A DNA stretch of 6,747 nucleotides from Bacteroidales bacterium (GCA_021106655.1 JAIOTT010000032.1:1-6747); one strand, 5' to 3'. Shown: positions 1 through 6,181, counted from the first letter of the stretch. The notes: generated by a model from the letters alone, not told the origin. Numbers and translations are program-made.

Positions 1-311
1 AAATTATCATTAACACTACGATCGCTAAGTAGTTGAAAATCCTGAAATACAATCCCAAGTTTCCTTCTCAAAAAGGGAATTTCATTACTTTTAATTTTTG
101 TAAGGTCAAATCCTGCTATGTTTCCTAATCCTTCAACCAGTGGCAGATCAGCATATAGTGTTTTCAAAAGGCTGCTCTTTCCACTTCCGGTTTTACCAAT
201 TAGATAAACAAATTCTCCTTTAGATATTCGGCAGGAAACATTGGTTAATATTAAAACGTTCTTCTGAAAGACAGAAACTCTTTCCAGATCAACTATATGC
301 TCATTAGTCAT
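1..311 (-). CDS. ftsE: Cell-division ABC transporter ATPase FtsE, N-terminal part (runs off window)
   Basis: The first 103 residues of an ABC-type ATPase are visible; the gene continues beyond position 1. FtsE pairs with the membrane protein FtsX and couples ATP hydrolysis to control of peptidoglycan hydrolases at the division site. The Walker A loop GKTGSGKSS is at residues 39-47, and the Q-loop glutamine is Q90 in GIVFQDFQLL. The segment LYADLP followed by IPFLRRKLGIVFQDFQLL and a DRSV-ND motif is the pattern I know from Bacteroidota FtsE rather than LolD or export ATPases. The signature (LSGGQ), Walker B and H-loop fall outside the window. ATG at 309-311 is the start; no Shine-Dalgarno precedes it, and it lies 24 bp behind the stop of the lipoprotein gene, so co-transcription is likely. 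A related FtsE-like ABC ATPase remains possible because the C-terminal half is not visible. Confidence 0.85.
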   Translation of the reverse strand, partial: MTNEHIVDLERVSVFQKNVLILTNVSCRISKGEFVYLIGKTGSGKSSLLKTLYADLPLVEGLGNIAGFDLTKIKSNEIPFLRRKLGIVFQDFQLLSDRSVNDN

Positions 312-335
312 ATGGTTCTATTTTAATGTTTGTCT

Positions 336-716
336 CTAATCCAAAGTCTTTGAAATCATCACCTCCAAAGTATCACAAACATCCTGACAATAGCCATTAT
401 CCTGAGAAAATATTACCTGATCAACAAATATTCTCAGATCAAAATTAGCACTGTCATTAATTACCAGGCATGACAATAAAGTTTGTTCACCAGAATTACC
501 TGTATAACTAATTTCCCATTTCTGCCCGGGAGCAAGAGGAGCATCAACAACATTTGTGTTATCGTTCTTATTGTATGTGATCTTTATATGTGAATTAACT
601 GATAAATGATTTTCAACCTCATATTTAACTTGGTAAGTTTTTCCATCATCATCTTTATCACAAGCAGTAAAAACAACAAAAACAAGCAATAGAAATGTAA
701 ATTTTAATTTCATCAT
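336..716 (-). CDS. Small surface-type lipoprotein of unknown function
   Basis: 126 residues. The N-terminus is a lipoprotein signal: M-M-K-L-K, a hydrophobic stretch at about 5-17, then lipobox F-T-A-C with C19 as the lipid attachment site. The residues after the cysteine are D-K-D-D-D-G. A lysine plus acidic run here resembles the lipoprotein export signal that sends Bacteroidota lipoproteins to the outer face of the outer membrane, so surface exposure is inferred. The mature part (27-126) looks like an all-beta domain: YQVKYEV at 28-34, IKITY at 44-48, and later alternating hydrophobic strands. It resembles small MmpS-like Bacteroidota lipoproteins, though I would not name a family. Cysteines at 83, 110 and 114 could form disulfides in the periplasm or outside. 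Two ATGs (716 and 713) are possible starts. The gene has its own promoter and is followed closely by ftsE. The function is unknown. Confidence 0.8.
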   Translation of the reverse strand: MMKLKFTFLLLVFVVFTACDKDDDGKTYQVKYEVENHLSVNSHIKITYNKNDNTNVVDAPLAPGQKWEISYTGNSGEQTLLSCLVINDSANFDLRIFVDQVIFSQDNGYCQDVCDTLEVMISKTLD

Positions 717-751
717 GATTTAAGTGATTTTGGTTAATATTTTATTTTCTC

Positions 752-782
752 CAAAATTAAGATAATTATCTAATGCTACAAA
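752..782 (-). promoter_or_regulatory. Bacteroidota-type promoter for the lipoprotein (and probably ftsE)
   Basis: Read on the minus strand, TTTG (779-782) is followed by a 19-nt spacer and TAATTTTG (752-759). This matches the Bacteroidota primary sigma-factor consensus TTTG / TAnnTTTG with normal spacing. Transcription should start near 745, giving an untranslated leader of about 30 nt before ATG 716. It is a sequence match only. Confidence 0.7.
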
Positions 783-802
783 ACTTAATGTCTGCAAATA
801 AG

Positions 803-882
803 TTTGGAGTGCCTGGAGTTTGGAGTGCCTAGAGTTTGGAGTGCCTGGAGTTTGGAGTGCCTAGAGTTTGGAGTGTCTAGAG
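803..882 (+). repeat. Tandem array of a 16-bp repeat, five copies (downstream flank of the S23 gene)
   Basis: Five head-to-tail copies of TTTGGAGTGCCTRGAG occupy 803-818, 819-834, 835-850, 851-866 and 867-882. The variable base alternates G, A, G, A, A, so 803-834 and 835-866 are identical 32-bp units, which points to growth by duplication of a dimer. The fifth copy has GTCT in place of GCCT. The stop codon of the S23-type gene (877-879) lies inside the fifth copy. The reverse complement of the unit recurs at 1238-1269 on the other side of that gene. Confidence 0.95.
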
Positions 883-1236
883 TTTTAGTTTTTTACCAAT
901 TGATGTGAATATGGCAAGCATTTCATTCGCTTCTAAAATAATTAGCTCAATTTTCTTTGATTCCGTCCAATTCAATTCATCTATTATCTCGATCCAAAAT
1001 ACTGTTTCACTGGCTTCGCTTTCACATATCTTAATCTTATTTGCAAAATCAGCTTTGCTTCTGGCACGATTTGCTTCTCTATAATTTGCCCCTACACTAG
1101 TGCCTGACTTTGTAATTTGATTTCTGATAACATTACTTTCTTTAGAATTGGGAAGAGAAGCAGATAATTTAATAATAGAAATCGCAAACTGCTTTGTCCT
1201 TAATTCAAACTGCTTACCAAACTCCTTATTATTCAT
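877..1236 (-). CDS. Four-helix-bundle protein, S23 / 23S rRNA intervening-sequence family
   Basis: 119 residues from ATG 1236, the usual length for this family (TIGR02436 type). The family hallmark is the core Q-I-T-K-S-G-T-S-V-G-A-N-Y-R-E-A at 40-55, then S60-K-A-D-F, and E72-S-E-A-S-E-T at 72-78 followed by W81. Members were first seen encoded in intervening sequences inside 23S rRNA of spirochaetes; most Bacteroidota copies are free-standing. The fold is a basic antiparallel four-helix bundle related to Avd of diversity-generating retroelements, so nucleic-acid binding is plausible, but the cellular role is unknown. The frame could open earlier at TTG 1260, but those eight residues are encoded entirely by the flanking 16-bp repeat, so ATG 1236 is preferred. 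Only 42 bp separate it from the helix-hairpin-helix gene upstream, and I see no promoter there, so it probably depends on read-through. Its stop codon lies in the downstream repeat array. Confidence 0.88.
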   Translation of the reverse strand: MNNKEFGKQFELRTKQFAISIIKLSASLPNSKESNVIRNQITKSGTSVGANYREANRARSKADFANKIKICESEASETVFWIEIIDELNWTESKKIELIILEANEMLAIFTSIGKKLKL

Positions 1237-1237
1237 A

Positions 1238-1269
1238 ACTCCAAACTTTACGCACTCCAAACTCTAGGC
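1238..1269 (-). repeat. Two inverted copies of the 16-bp repeat (upstream flank of the S23 gene)
   Basis: On the plus strand 1254-1269 reads ACTCCAAACTCTAGGC, the exact reverse complement of the unit in the 803-882 array. The adjacent copy at 1238-1253 is degenerate (TTTAC in place of CTCTAGG-type bases). A 20-bp segment, 1253-1272, is perfectly complementary in orientation to 856-875 and again to 824-843. The copies end next to ATG 1236 and fill nearly the whole gap to the helix-hairpin-helix stop codon. Confidence 0.93.
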
Positions 1270-1278
1270 ACTTCTTAG

Positions 1279-2226
1279 TTATATTGCCAAATATGGTAAA
1301 AGCTTCCTATACATCATACTATCTATGGTAGGTATATTCTTCAACTCTCTAATGTTACTAAACCCATTATTCGCCTTTCTGTAATTGACAATTTCTTTTA
1401 CTTGTTCATATGAGATATATGGGTGTTTTAAAATTTCTTTAAAAGACGCTTCATTAATATAAATTTTTCTCAGGCTATCTCTTGAGATAACTAAATTAGG
1501 TAGTATCTTTTCATACCTGATGCTATCCATTCCAAAGACTTCGAGTAATTGTTGGAGTTCATCATAACCACCAAGCAAATTTCTGTATTTAATAATTCGC
1601 GATGCAAAAACAGGGCCAATGCCATATAAGCTAATTAGCTCAGTTGAATCGGCTATATTTATATCGATATTAAGTGTTGAGGCGCTTGTGTTTATTGATG
1701 GTACAGCCTTCTCAAATTTATTTTTAATATTATTTCCCCTGATCTTTTTTTTACCAGGGATCATAATATATGGTTCAAGAATACTATAATCCTTTTCACT
1801 AATGCTATAAATTTTTTTCAAATCTGTCTTTCTATAAAATTTTCCTCCCTTTTGCTCATAATTTTTTATTACCCTGATCTGTTTGTCAGATAATCCTAAT
1901 TTCTTCCATTTCTCATAAGTAAGATTATTTGGATTAAACTCAAACAAGGAGTGTACTTTTCCATGGCTATTATCCGGGCTTTTAACATATTTTTCAATTT
2001 TATGATCTGCGTATAAATTATTTATGTTTTTTTTTGTTTTGTCCATAGTAATTTCAAATTTTTCAATTTCTTTTTCAAAGAGTGAATAATCTATTTTTTT
2101 CGTATGATGTAAATAAGGTAATAACAGATTTGCCATAATTAAAATAAATATTATACACATCAGTATCAATGCACCTGTTCTTTCCTTTTGGTTATAAGTG
2201 AAATAGTTTTTTAGATTTTCCAGCAT
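1279..2226 (-). CDS. Membrane-anchored protein with three helix-hairpin-helix (ComEA-like) units
   Basis: 315 residues. A short cytoplasmic N-terminus (1-17) precedes one transmembrane helix at about 18-38. A charged linker follows, then three helix-hairpin-helix modules: about 95-155 (FNPNNLTYEKWKKLGLSDKQ...), about 185-247 (IDINIADSTELISLYGIGPVFASRI, the best DNA-binding hairpin, with G202-I-G204), and about 255-314 (INEASFKEILKHPYISYEQV). Such modules grip the DNA backbone without sequence specificity. ComEA receives incoming DNA during transformation, but this three-module, single-TM form is a common Bacteroidota protein with no settled role, so a link to DNA uptake is only a hypothesis. 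With a single N-terminal anchor the DNA-binding part would most simply face the periplasm. No promoter matching the Bacteroidota consensus was found upstream, and no Shine-Dalgarno precedes ATG 2226. Confidence 0.85.
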   Translation of the reverse strand: MLENLKNYFTYNQKERTGALILMCIIFILIMANLLLPYLHHTKKIDYSLFEKEIEKFEITMDKTKKNINNLYADHKIEKYVKSPDNSHGKVHSLFEFNPNNLTYEKWKKLGLSDKQIRVIKNYEQKGGKFYRKTDLKKIYSISEKDYSILEPYIMIPGKKKIRGNNIKNKFEKAVPSINTSASTLNIDINIADSTELISLYGIGPVFASRIIKYRNLLGGYDELQQLLEVFGMDSIRYEKILPNLVISRDSLRKIYINEASFKEILKHPYISYEQVKEIVNYRKANNGFSNIRELKNIPTIDSMMYRKLLPYLAI

Positions 2227-2512
2227 GACAATTATTACACTATTCTAGTTATTCCATTTTTTCCTCGCTCAGCCGCTAAGTTTTTCTCTTTGCATCTTGG
2301 CACCTTTGCTTGAGTTTATATATATTTGATAAAATCTTTACCCATGATTCTCATTATTAACTTATGAATAAAATCATTTTAACAAATCATATCCCGGAAC
2401 ACCAAAGTTAATATCACCAACACATAAGTGAAAGACAGAATTAGTAAACACATCCGTAAAATTAGCAGAAAGCTATTTTGGGTGAGTAATTGAACTTAGA
2501 AAGGAAATTTTA
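2227..2512. other. Intergenic spacer with a degenerate repeat at about 2261-2310
   Basis: No gene or clear terminator was found in these 286 bp. Read on the minus strand, 2310-2261 runs AGCAAAGGTGCCAAGATGC..., then AACTTAGCGGCTGAGCGAGG. This has the flavour of the short GCAAAG / CTTAGCG intergenic repeats scattered in Bacteroidota and other genomes. I take it as a decayed copy. A plus-strand TATATTTG at 2321-2328, with a weak TTG at 2297-2299, resembles a promoter but leads to no plus-strand gene. Confidence 0.5.
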
Positions 2513-4171
2513 TTAATATTTTTTTATTTCACCTGACTTAACCCGTGCAACAAATGAAAGAAGGTCTCTTTTAACTTCGGGAGCCATAATAATAAGTCCG
2601 ATAATATTTGGGAATGCCATAGATAAAATCATCATATCCGAAAAATCCAACACAGCATCAAGCTTTGATGAGGCTCCGACAACAATTACGAGAAGAAACA
2701 TAACCCTGTATATAGTGGCAGCAGTCTTCCTGGTTCCAAACCATTTTTCACTAATTCCTCCAAACAGATAATCAAAACCTTTAAGTCCATAATAAGACCA
2801 TGATATCATGGTTGAAAAAGCAAAAAGAAAGATCGCAATAACAAGAATGTACGGGAACCATGAAAATACGCTACCGAAGGCTTCAGATGTCAGTTCTGCA
2901 CCTTCAAGTCCTCCCGGATTTTCATAAACACCTGTATAGATAAGTACCAGAGCTGTCATTGTACAAATGATAACTGTGTCCACAAATGGCTCTAATAAAG
3001 ACACCAGTCCTTCGGTTATTGGTTCATCTGTTTTTACAGCTGAATGGGCAATAGCTGCTGAACCAACACCGGCTTCATTAGAAAAAGCAGCTCTTTGAAA
3101 TCCAACTAACAATACTCCTATAAAACCACCTTTTAGGGCATCAGGATTAAAAGCTCCGTTAAAGATCAGTTCAAAAGCCCGTCCTGTATGTTCAATATTC
3201 ATAAATATGATAACAATAGCAGTACCCACATAAAGTATTGCCATAAAAGGAACGATCTTATCTGTAACATTAGCAATGCTCTTTATGCCTCCAATAATCA
3301 CTGCTCCAACAAGTATAGCCAGGAGAGCGCCAAACCATGCACCATGGTTTTCAACGCCGGGAACCATTAGGGATAGCTGTGAAAATGCCTGATTTGCCTG
3401 AAACATATTACCACCACCAAATGAACCACCGATTACAAGGATGGCAAAAAGAACAGACAAAACTATTCCGAGATATTTCATTTTTCTTTTCTTCAATCCT
3501 TCCGATAAATAATACATAGGGCCTCCTGAAACCTGTCCAAACTTATTGATCTTCCTGTATTTCACCCCCAGGGTGCATTCAACAAACTTTGATGACATAC
3601 CCAATATACCTGCAACTATCATCCAAAATGTTGCACCAGGGCCACCAATAGAAATTGCTATAGCAACACCGGCAATATTTCCTAAACCCACCGTAGCAGA
3701 TAAGGCAGTAGTTAAAGCCTGAAAATGTGACACTTCACCCTTATCTTTAGGGTGATCGTATTTCCCTCTTACTATATCCAGTGAAAGCTTAAAACCACGA
3801 ACATTGACAAATTTCATATATATGGTAAAGAATACAGCGCCAATAATTAACCATATAACCACTAAAGCAATAGGAGATTTCCTGGGTTGTCCGTCATCAT
3901 CCAAAACAGGCTTACCTGCTTTATCATATATTACCGGGTCGTACACACCGACTGCTGCGAAAGGATCCCAGAATAGTACATGTTTAAGAACATCAACAAT
4001 AGGAACAAAAACATCATTGATATTTTCGCTGACTGTTTCATCAGTCCCCGAAATTGTATCAGCTTGACTCATAACAGCTTTGTGCTGTTTTATGGAAGCT
4101 GGCTTTTGGGAATAAGAAATTTCTGGAATTAAAAAAATCAGAAATAGTGAAAGGCAAATTATTCGTTTCAT
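2513..4171 (-). CDS. Sodium:alanine/glycine symporter, AgcS family, with N-terminal signal-like extension
   Basis: 552 residues from ATG 4171. The frame opens at TTG 4180, but ATG is the natural start. AgcS carriers (TC 2.A.25) import alanine or glycine with Na+ across the inner membrane using a LeuT-like fold. Family marks are GLGNIAG at 162-168 (unwound first core helix), GGPGATFWMIVAGILG at 176-191 (close to the family signature), SGGPMYY at 215-221, SNEAGVGSAAIAHSA at 364-378 and FSTMISWSYYG at 452-462. About ten or eleven membrane helices follow residue 102. The N-terminus is odd: residues 1-21 form a typical signal peptide ending S-Y-S before Q22, and residues 22-101 are a polar segment with an insert (68-100) rich in D, P and K. 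That makes it longer than the 450-500 residues usual for the family. The protein looks intact. Substrate preference cannot be read from the sequence. It is transcribed alone or after the channel gene; no consensus promoter was found. Confidence 0.93.
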   Translation of the reverse strand: MKRIICLSLFLIFLIPEISYSQKPASIKQHKAVMSQADTISGTDETVSENINDVFVPIVDVLKHVLFWDPFAAVGVYDPVIYDKAGKPVLDDDGQPRKSPIALVVIWLIIGAVFFTIYMKFVNVRGFKLSLDIVRGKYDHPKDKGEVSHFQALTTALSATVGLGNIAGVAIAISIGGPGATFWMIVAGILGMSSKFVECTLGVKYRKINKFGQVSGGPMYYLSEGLKKRKMKYLGIVLSVLFAILVIGGSFGGGNMFQANQAFSQLSLMVPGVENHGAWFGALLAILVGAVIIGGIKSIANVTDKIVPFMAILYVGTAIVIIFMNIEHTGRAFELIFNGAFNPDALKGGFIGVLLVGFQRAAFSNEAGVGSAAIAHSAVKTDEPITEGLVSLLEPFVDTVIICTMTALVLIYTGVYENPGGLEGAELTSEAFGSVFSWFPYILVIAIFLFAFSTMISWSYYGLKGFDYLFGGISEKWFGTRKTAATIYRVMFLLVIVVGASSKLDAVLDFSDMMILSMAFPNIIGLIIMAPEVKRDLLSFVARVKSGEIKKY

Positions 4172-4288
4172 AAGGGACAATTGCTTAATAAAGAAACAAA
4201 AATGCTAAAAATGTTTATTAAAACAAAATCCCAAATGAAATTTTATCCCAATGAATACTATAATAGCTGATCAATAGTAGTTCTATTT

Positions 4289-4459
4289 CTATTTCTCAGT
4301 AGATTGAAGAAATTCTTTCATATATTTTATTTGCTCCTGTGTTCCCAGAATAAATAGTTTAGAATTTGGCTCAACATTAGTGTCAGGGTGAGGATTTATA
4401 ATATAATTTCCATCAGGCGATTTATAACCAATAATATTTGCTTCGAATTTTTCCCTGTT
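4289..4459 (-). pseudogene. Out-of-frame remnant of the TrkA-C (RCK C-terminal) domain of the potassium channel
   Basis: In a frame different from the channel ORF, 56 codons are open down to TAG 4289-4291: N-R-E-K-F-E-A-N-I-I-G-Y-K, S-P-D-G-N-Y-I-I-N-P-H-P-D-T, then N-S-K-L-F-I-L-G-T-Q-E-Q-I. This is the typical end of a TrkA-C domain in RCK-regulated potassium channels (NP-PDT, then a strand ending in L-G-T-EQ). A TAA at 4460-4462 closes the frame upstream and there is no start codon, so it cannot be made by itself. It overlaps the end of the channel ORF (4396-4459). One extra A in the A-run of GGGAAAAATTC (4446-4454 region) would fuse the frames to G-K-K-F-E-A-N, but the TrkA-N domain would still be absent. 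Confidence 0.75.
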
Positions 4460-4764
4460 TTAGTGGTTACACCAATGATCAAATGTCTTAGTTTGTTCTC
4501 AATAAAAAACGTGGTAATCCTCGTAAAACTATATCCAATTAATCCTATACTTATAATGATCAGGAATATAGTAAATATTCTGCCTCCATCAGAAAATTCA
4601 TGAACCTCTTTAAATCCAACTGTAGAAACAGTTATCACTGTCATATATAATGCATCTATAAATGAAAGATCCTCAATTACCATATAACCAATCACTCCTG
4701 CTATGATTACAATCAGAATAAGTATAAAGGTAAAAATTAATGCCCGCTCTTTAGCCTTGATCAT
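4396..4764 (-). CDS. Two-TM potassium channel, truncated (pore half only; RCK domain lost)
   Basis: 122 residues from ATG 4764 (a TTG at 4791 would add nine). TM1 is at about 7-30, the pore helix at about 34-47, the filter S-T-V-G-F-K-E-V at 47-54, and TM2 at about 62-82. This is the plan of a KcsA/MthK-type channel subunit that assembles as a tetramer in the inner membrane. Relatives in Bacteroidota continue into a Rossmann-like RCK (TrkA-N plus TrkA-C) domain of about 230 residues. Here the recognisable channel ends near F-F-I-E-N-K-L-R-H (87-94), and the tail of about 28 residues runs out of frame over the remains of TrkA-C. The GxGxxG nucleotide-binding region is absent. This suggests an internal deletion plus a frameshift. 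The pore half could still form an ungated channel, but a decaying gene is the simpler reading. The filter has K where most potassium channels have G (TVGYG). Confidence 0.75.
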   Translation of the reverse strand: MIKAKERALIFTFILILIVIIAGVIGYMVIEDLSFIDALYMTVITVSTVGFKEVHEFSDGGRIFTIFLIIISIGLIGYSFTRITTFFIENKLRHLIIGVTTKTGKNSKQILLVINRLMEIIL

Positions 4765-4806
4765 AGTGCAATCTTTGTTTATATTGTACAAAAATAATCA
4801 ATATTT

Positions 4807-4832
4807 CTTTCCTAGCCACCAAGGCACAAGAC
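4807..4832 (-). repeat. Short remnant of a dispersed intergenic repeat
   Basis: On the plus strand this reads CCTAGCCACCAAGGCACAAG. It belongs to the same style of short CACAAAG / CTTGGTGGC intergenic repeats as the remnant at 2261-2310. It lies between the DUF2851 stop and the channel start. The family assignment is by recollection only. Confidence 0.4.
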
Positions 4833-4842
4833 TTACAGTATA

Positions 4843-6111
4843 TTAACTTCGAATTAGAAAATTACCGACTCTGCATAGCAAGCATTTTTTATCATCACAA
4901 TAGTTGGATTTAAGCTCCAATAATGCCTGGGTATGTGAAGCTGAATCACAACGAACACCATATTTTTTCCACCTCCTCACAATAGCATTATTCTCAGCTC
5001 TAATGTCATGTAGAAATTCCAGAGATCTTTGCTGAAAAATCTCTAAATCATTAATCCATCCATAACAGAACATAGCAGGAGCTATAGTATTAATAACAAA
5101 TAATCGAATTGCTTCAACTCCCAGTTTCTTTTGTTTTTCTGAGGATTTCTTGTCAAAACGATAATGCGAGTCCCAATATAATGAAGAAGTTACATCAAAA
5201 AGTTTGAAAACACTGGAAACATCTGTGCATTCCATAACACTTGTAAAAAGCGACGGCGATCTATGTATTAGTTTTGAAAGCTGAGCTATACGTAAAGTCG
5301 GAAAATTCGAAGGGCGCAATCTCAGAAACTTCCATAAAAATCTATCCCCTGCTTGCAATGAGCACTTTTTTTGGAGGTAATTATACTCAGCCTTCAATTC
5401 CTTTGGATATTCATCTTTAAAACTTGTATTAAGAAAACCTGCCTGCCCAAAAAGCAGAGCTTCTATCTGAATTAAATCATCACTATGTTTTGCCAGAACT
5501 TTAATTGGAATAGATTTTGCCAGTAATTCAAAAGGGTATGAATTTATCCTGAATCCAAAATTCCTTGCTAATAGCTGGTAAAAAGTCTGCTCCCAGTCAC
5601 CATTATTTATTCCAAGTAAATTTTTAATTTCAAGTGACTTTCTTTCCAGTCGTTCAATCACCAATCGCTCCATCCAGATATTCATGTACTCCTGATCAAT
5701 AGTTCCGATCATATTCTGGCATGGAACCCATGATAAACTTTTAATAAAAGCTTCATATCTGAATAACAGTTCATTATCAAAACAATTCCTTATTTCAAAT
5801 GAAGGTATTAATTCACTGTTTTTACGCCTTATAAAGGCATCGCAATTATACACTACGTGGAGGATAATGTTATCATAGGAAGGATCATTATCGTGTCCAT
5901 GCCGGAACCAATCAGAAGCATTTATATGAATTTCCACATTCCCTGCCCAGAAGGTATCACCAATACTTATTCTTGCATTAAAAAAATCAGGCCCTGAATC
6001 CAGATTCTGTGTTCCCGGACTGATTATTTTTATTCCCTCACCAGAGCAAGTTTTTATATCTTGCTTAAATAAACGGAATTTCCAAAGGTAATAGAGGAAT
6101 TCTTCATTCAT
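4843..6111 (-). CDS. DUF2851 family protein
   Basis: 422 residues, the full length expected for the DUF2851 family (PF11013), a Bacteroidota-enriched family without an assigned function. The conserved N-terminal block is clear: PGTQNLDSGPDFFNARI at 32-48, WAGNVEIHINASDWFRHGH at 55-73 and Y-D-N-I-I-L-H-V-V-Y at 79-88. The C-terminus carries N-Y-C-D-D-K-K-C-L-L-C-R-V-G, with cysteines 405, 410 and 413, a possible metal site. No signal peptide or membrane helix is seen, so it is cytosolic. The order GPD-F (D42), then V-E-I-H (E60, H62), with D67, H71 and H73 close by, resembles a metal-dependent catalytic centre, which is inference. ATG 6111 is the start and no Shine-Dalgarno is seen. It is divergent to the ZapB-like gene, and the channel gene follows 78 bp downstream. 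Confidence 0.9.
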   Translation of the reverse strand: MNEEFLYYLWKFRLFKQDIKTCSGEGIKIISPGTQNLDSGPDFFNARISIGDTFWAGNVEIHINASDWFRHGHDNDPSYDNIILHVVYNCDAFIRRKNSELIPSFEIRNCFDNELLFRYEAFIKSLSWVPCQNMIGTIDQEYMNIWMERLVIERLERKSLEIKNLLGINNGDWEQTFYQLLARNFGFRINSYPFELLAKSIPIKVLAKHSDDLIQIEALLFGQAGFLNTSFKDEYPKELKAEYNYLQKKCSLQAGDRFLWKFLRLRPSNFPTLRIAQLSKLIHRSPSLFTSVMECTDVSSVFKLFDVTSSLYWDSHYRFDKKSSEKQKKLGVEAIRLFVINTIAPAMFCYGWINDLEIFQQRSLEFLHDIRAENNAIVRRWKKYGVRCDSASHTQALLELKSNYCDDKKCLLCRVGNFLIRS

Positions 6112-6181
6112 ATGTGTTAGTAGGAAATTTAAAGAAAAGTAACCTATTTTGTTATTTATCTTTTGACTAAGACATTATGAA

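Noticed and set aside
803..882. CRISPR array
   Set aside because: The 16-bp units are directly adjacent with no spacers and there are no cas genes.
877..1236. Avd component of a diversity-generating retroelement
   Set aside because: The fold is related, but there is no reverse transcriptase, template repeat or variable-repeat gene in the window, and the core motif is that of the S23 family.
2297..2328. Possible plus-strand promoter (TTG, 21-nt spacer, TATATTTG)
   Set aside because: The upstream element is weak (CTTG), and no plus-strand gene, hairpin or terminator follows before the convergent symporter gene. AT-rich chance match is likely.
3188..3519. Two plus-strand frames of 60 codons each
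   Set aside because: They lie antisense within the conserved AgcS symporter coding sequence and have no recognisable content or start signals.
3804..4067. Plus-strand frame of 87 codons
   Set aside because: Antisense shadow of the N-terminal part of the symporter gene, with low-complexity composition.
4230..4280. Possible terminator hairpin after the channel remnant (ACTAT...ATAGT)
   Set aside because: The stem is only about five A/T-rich pairs and no clear U-run follows at the right distance.
4388..4603. Plus-strand frame of 71 codons
   Set aside because: Antisense to the channel gene, whose TM2 and filter are clearly coded on the minus strand.
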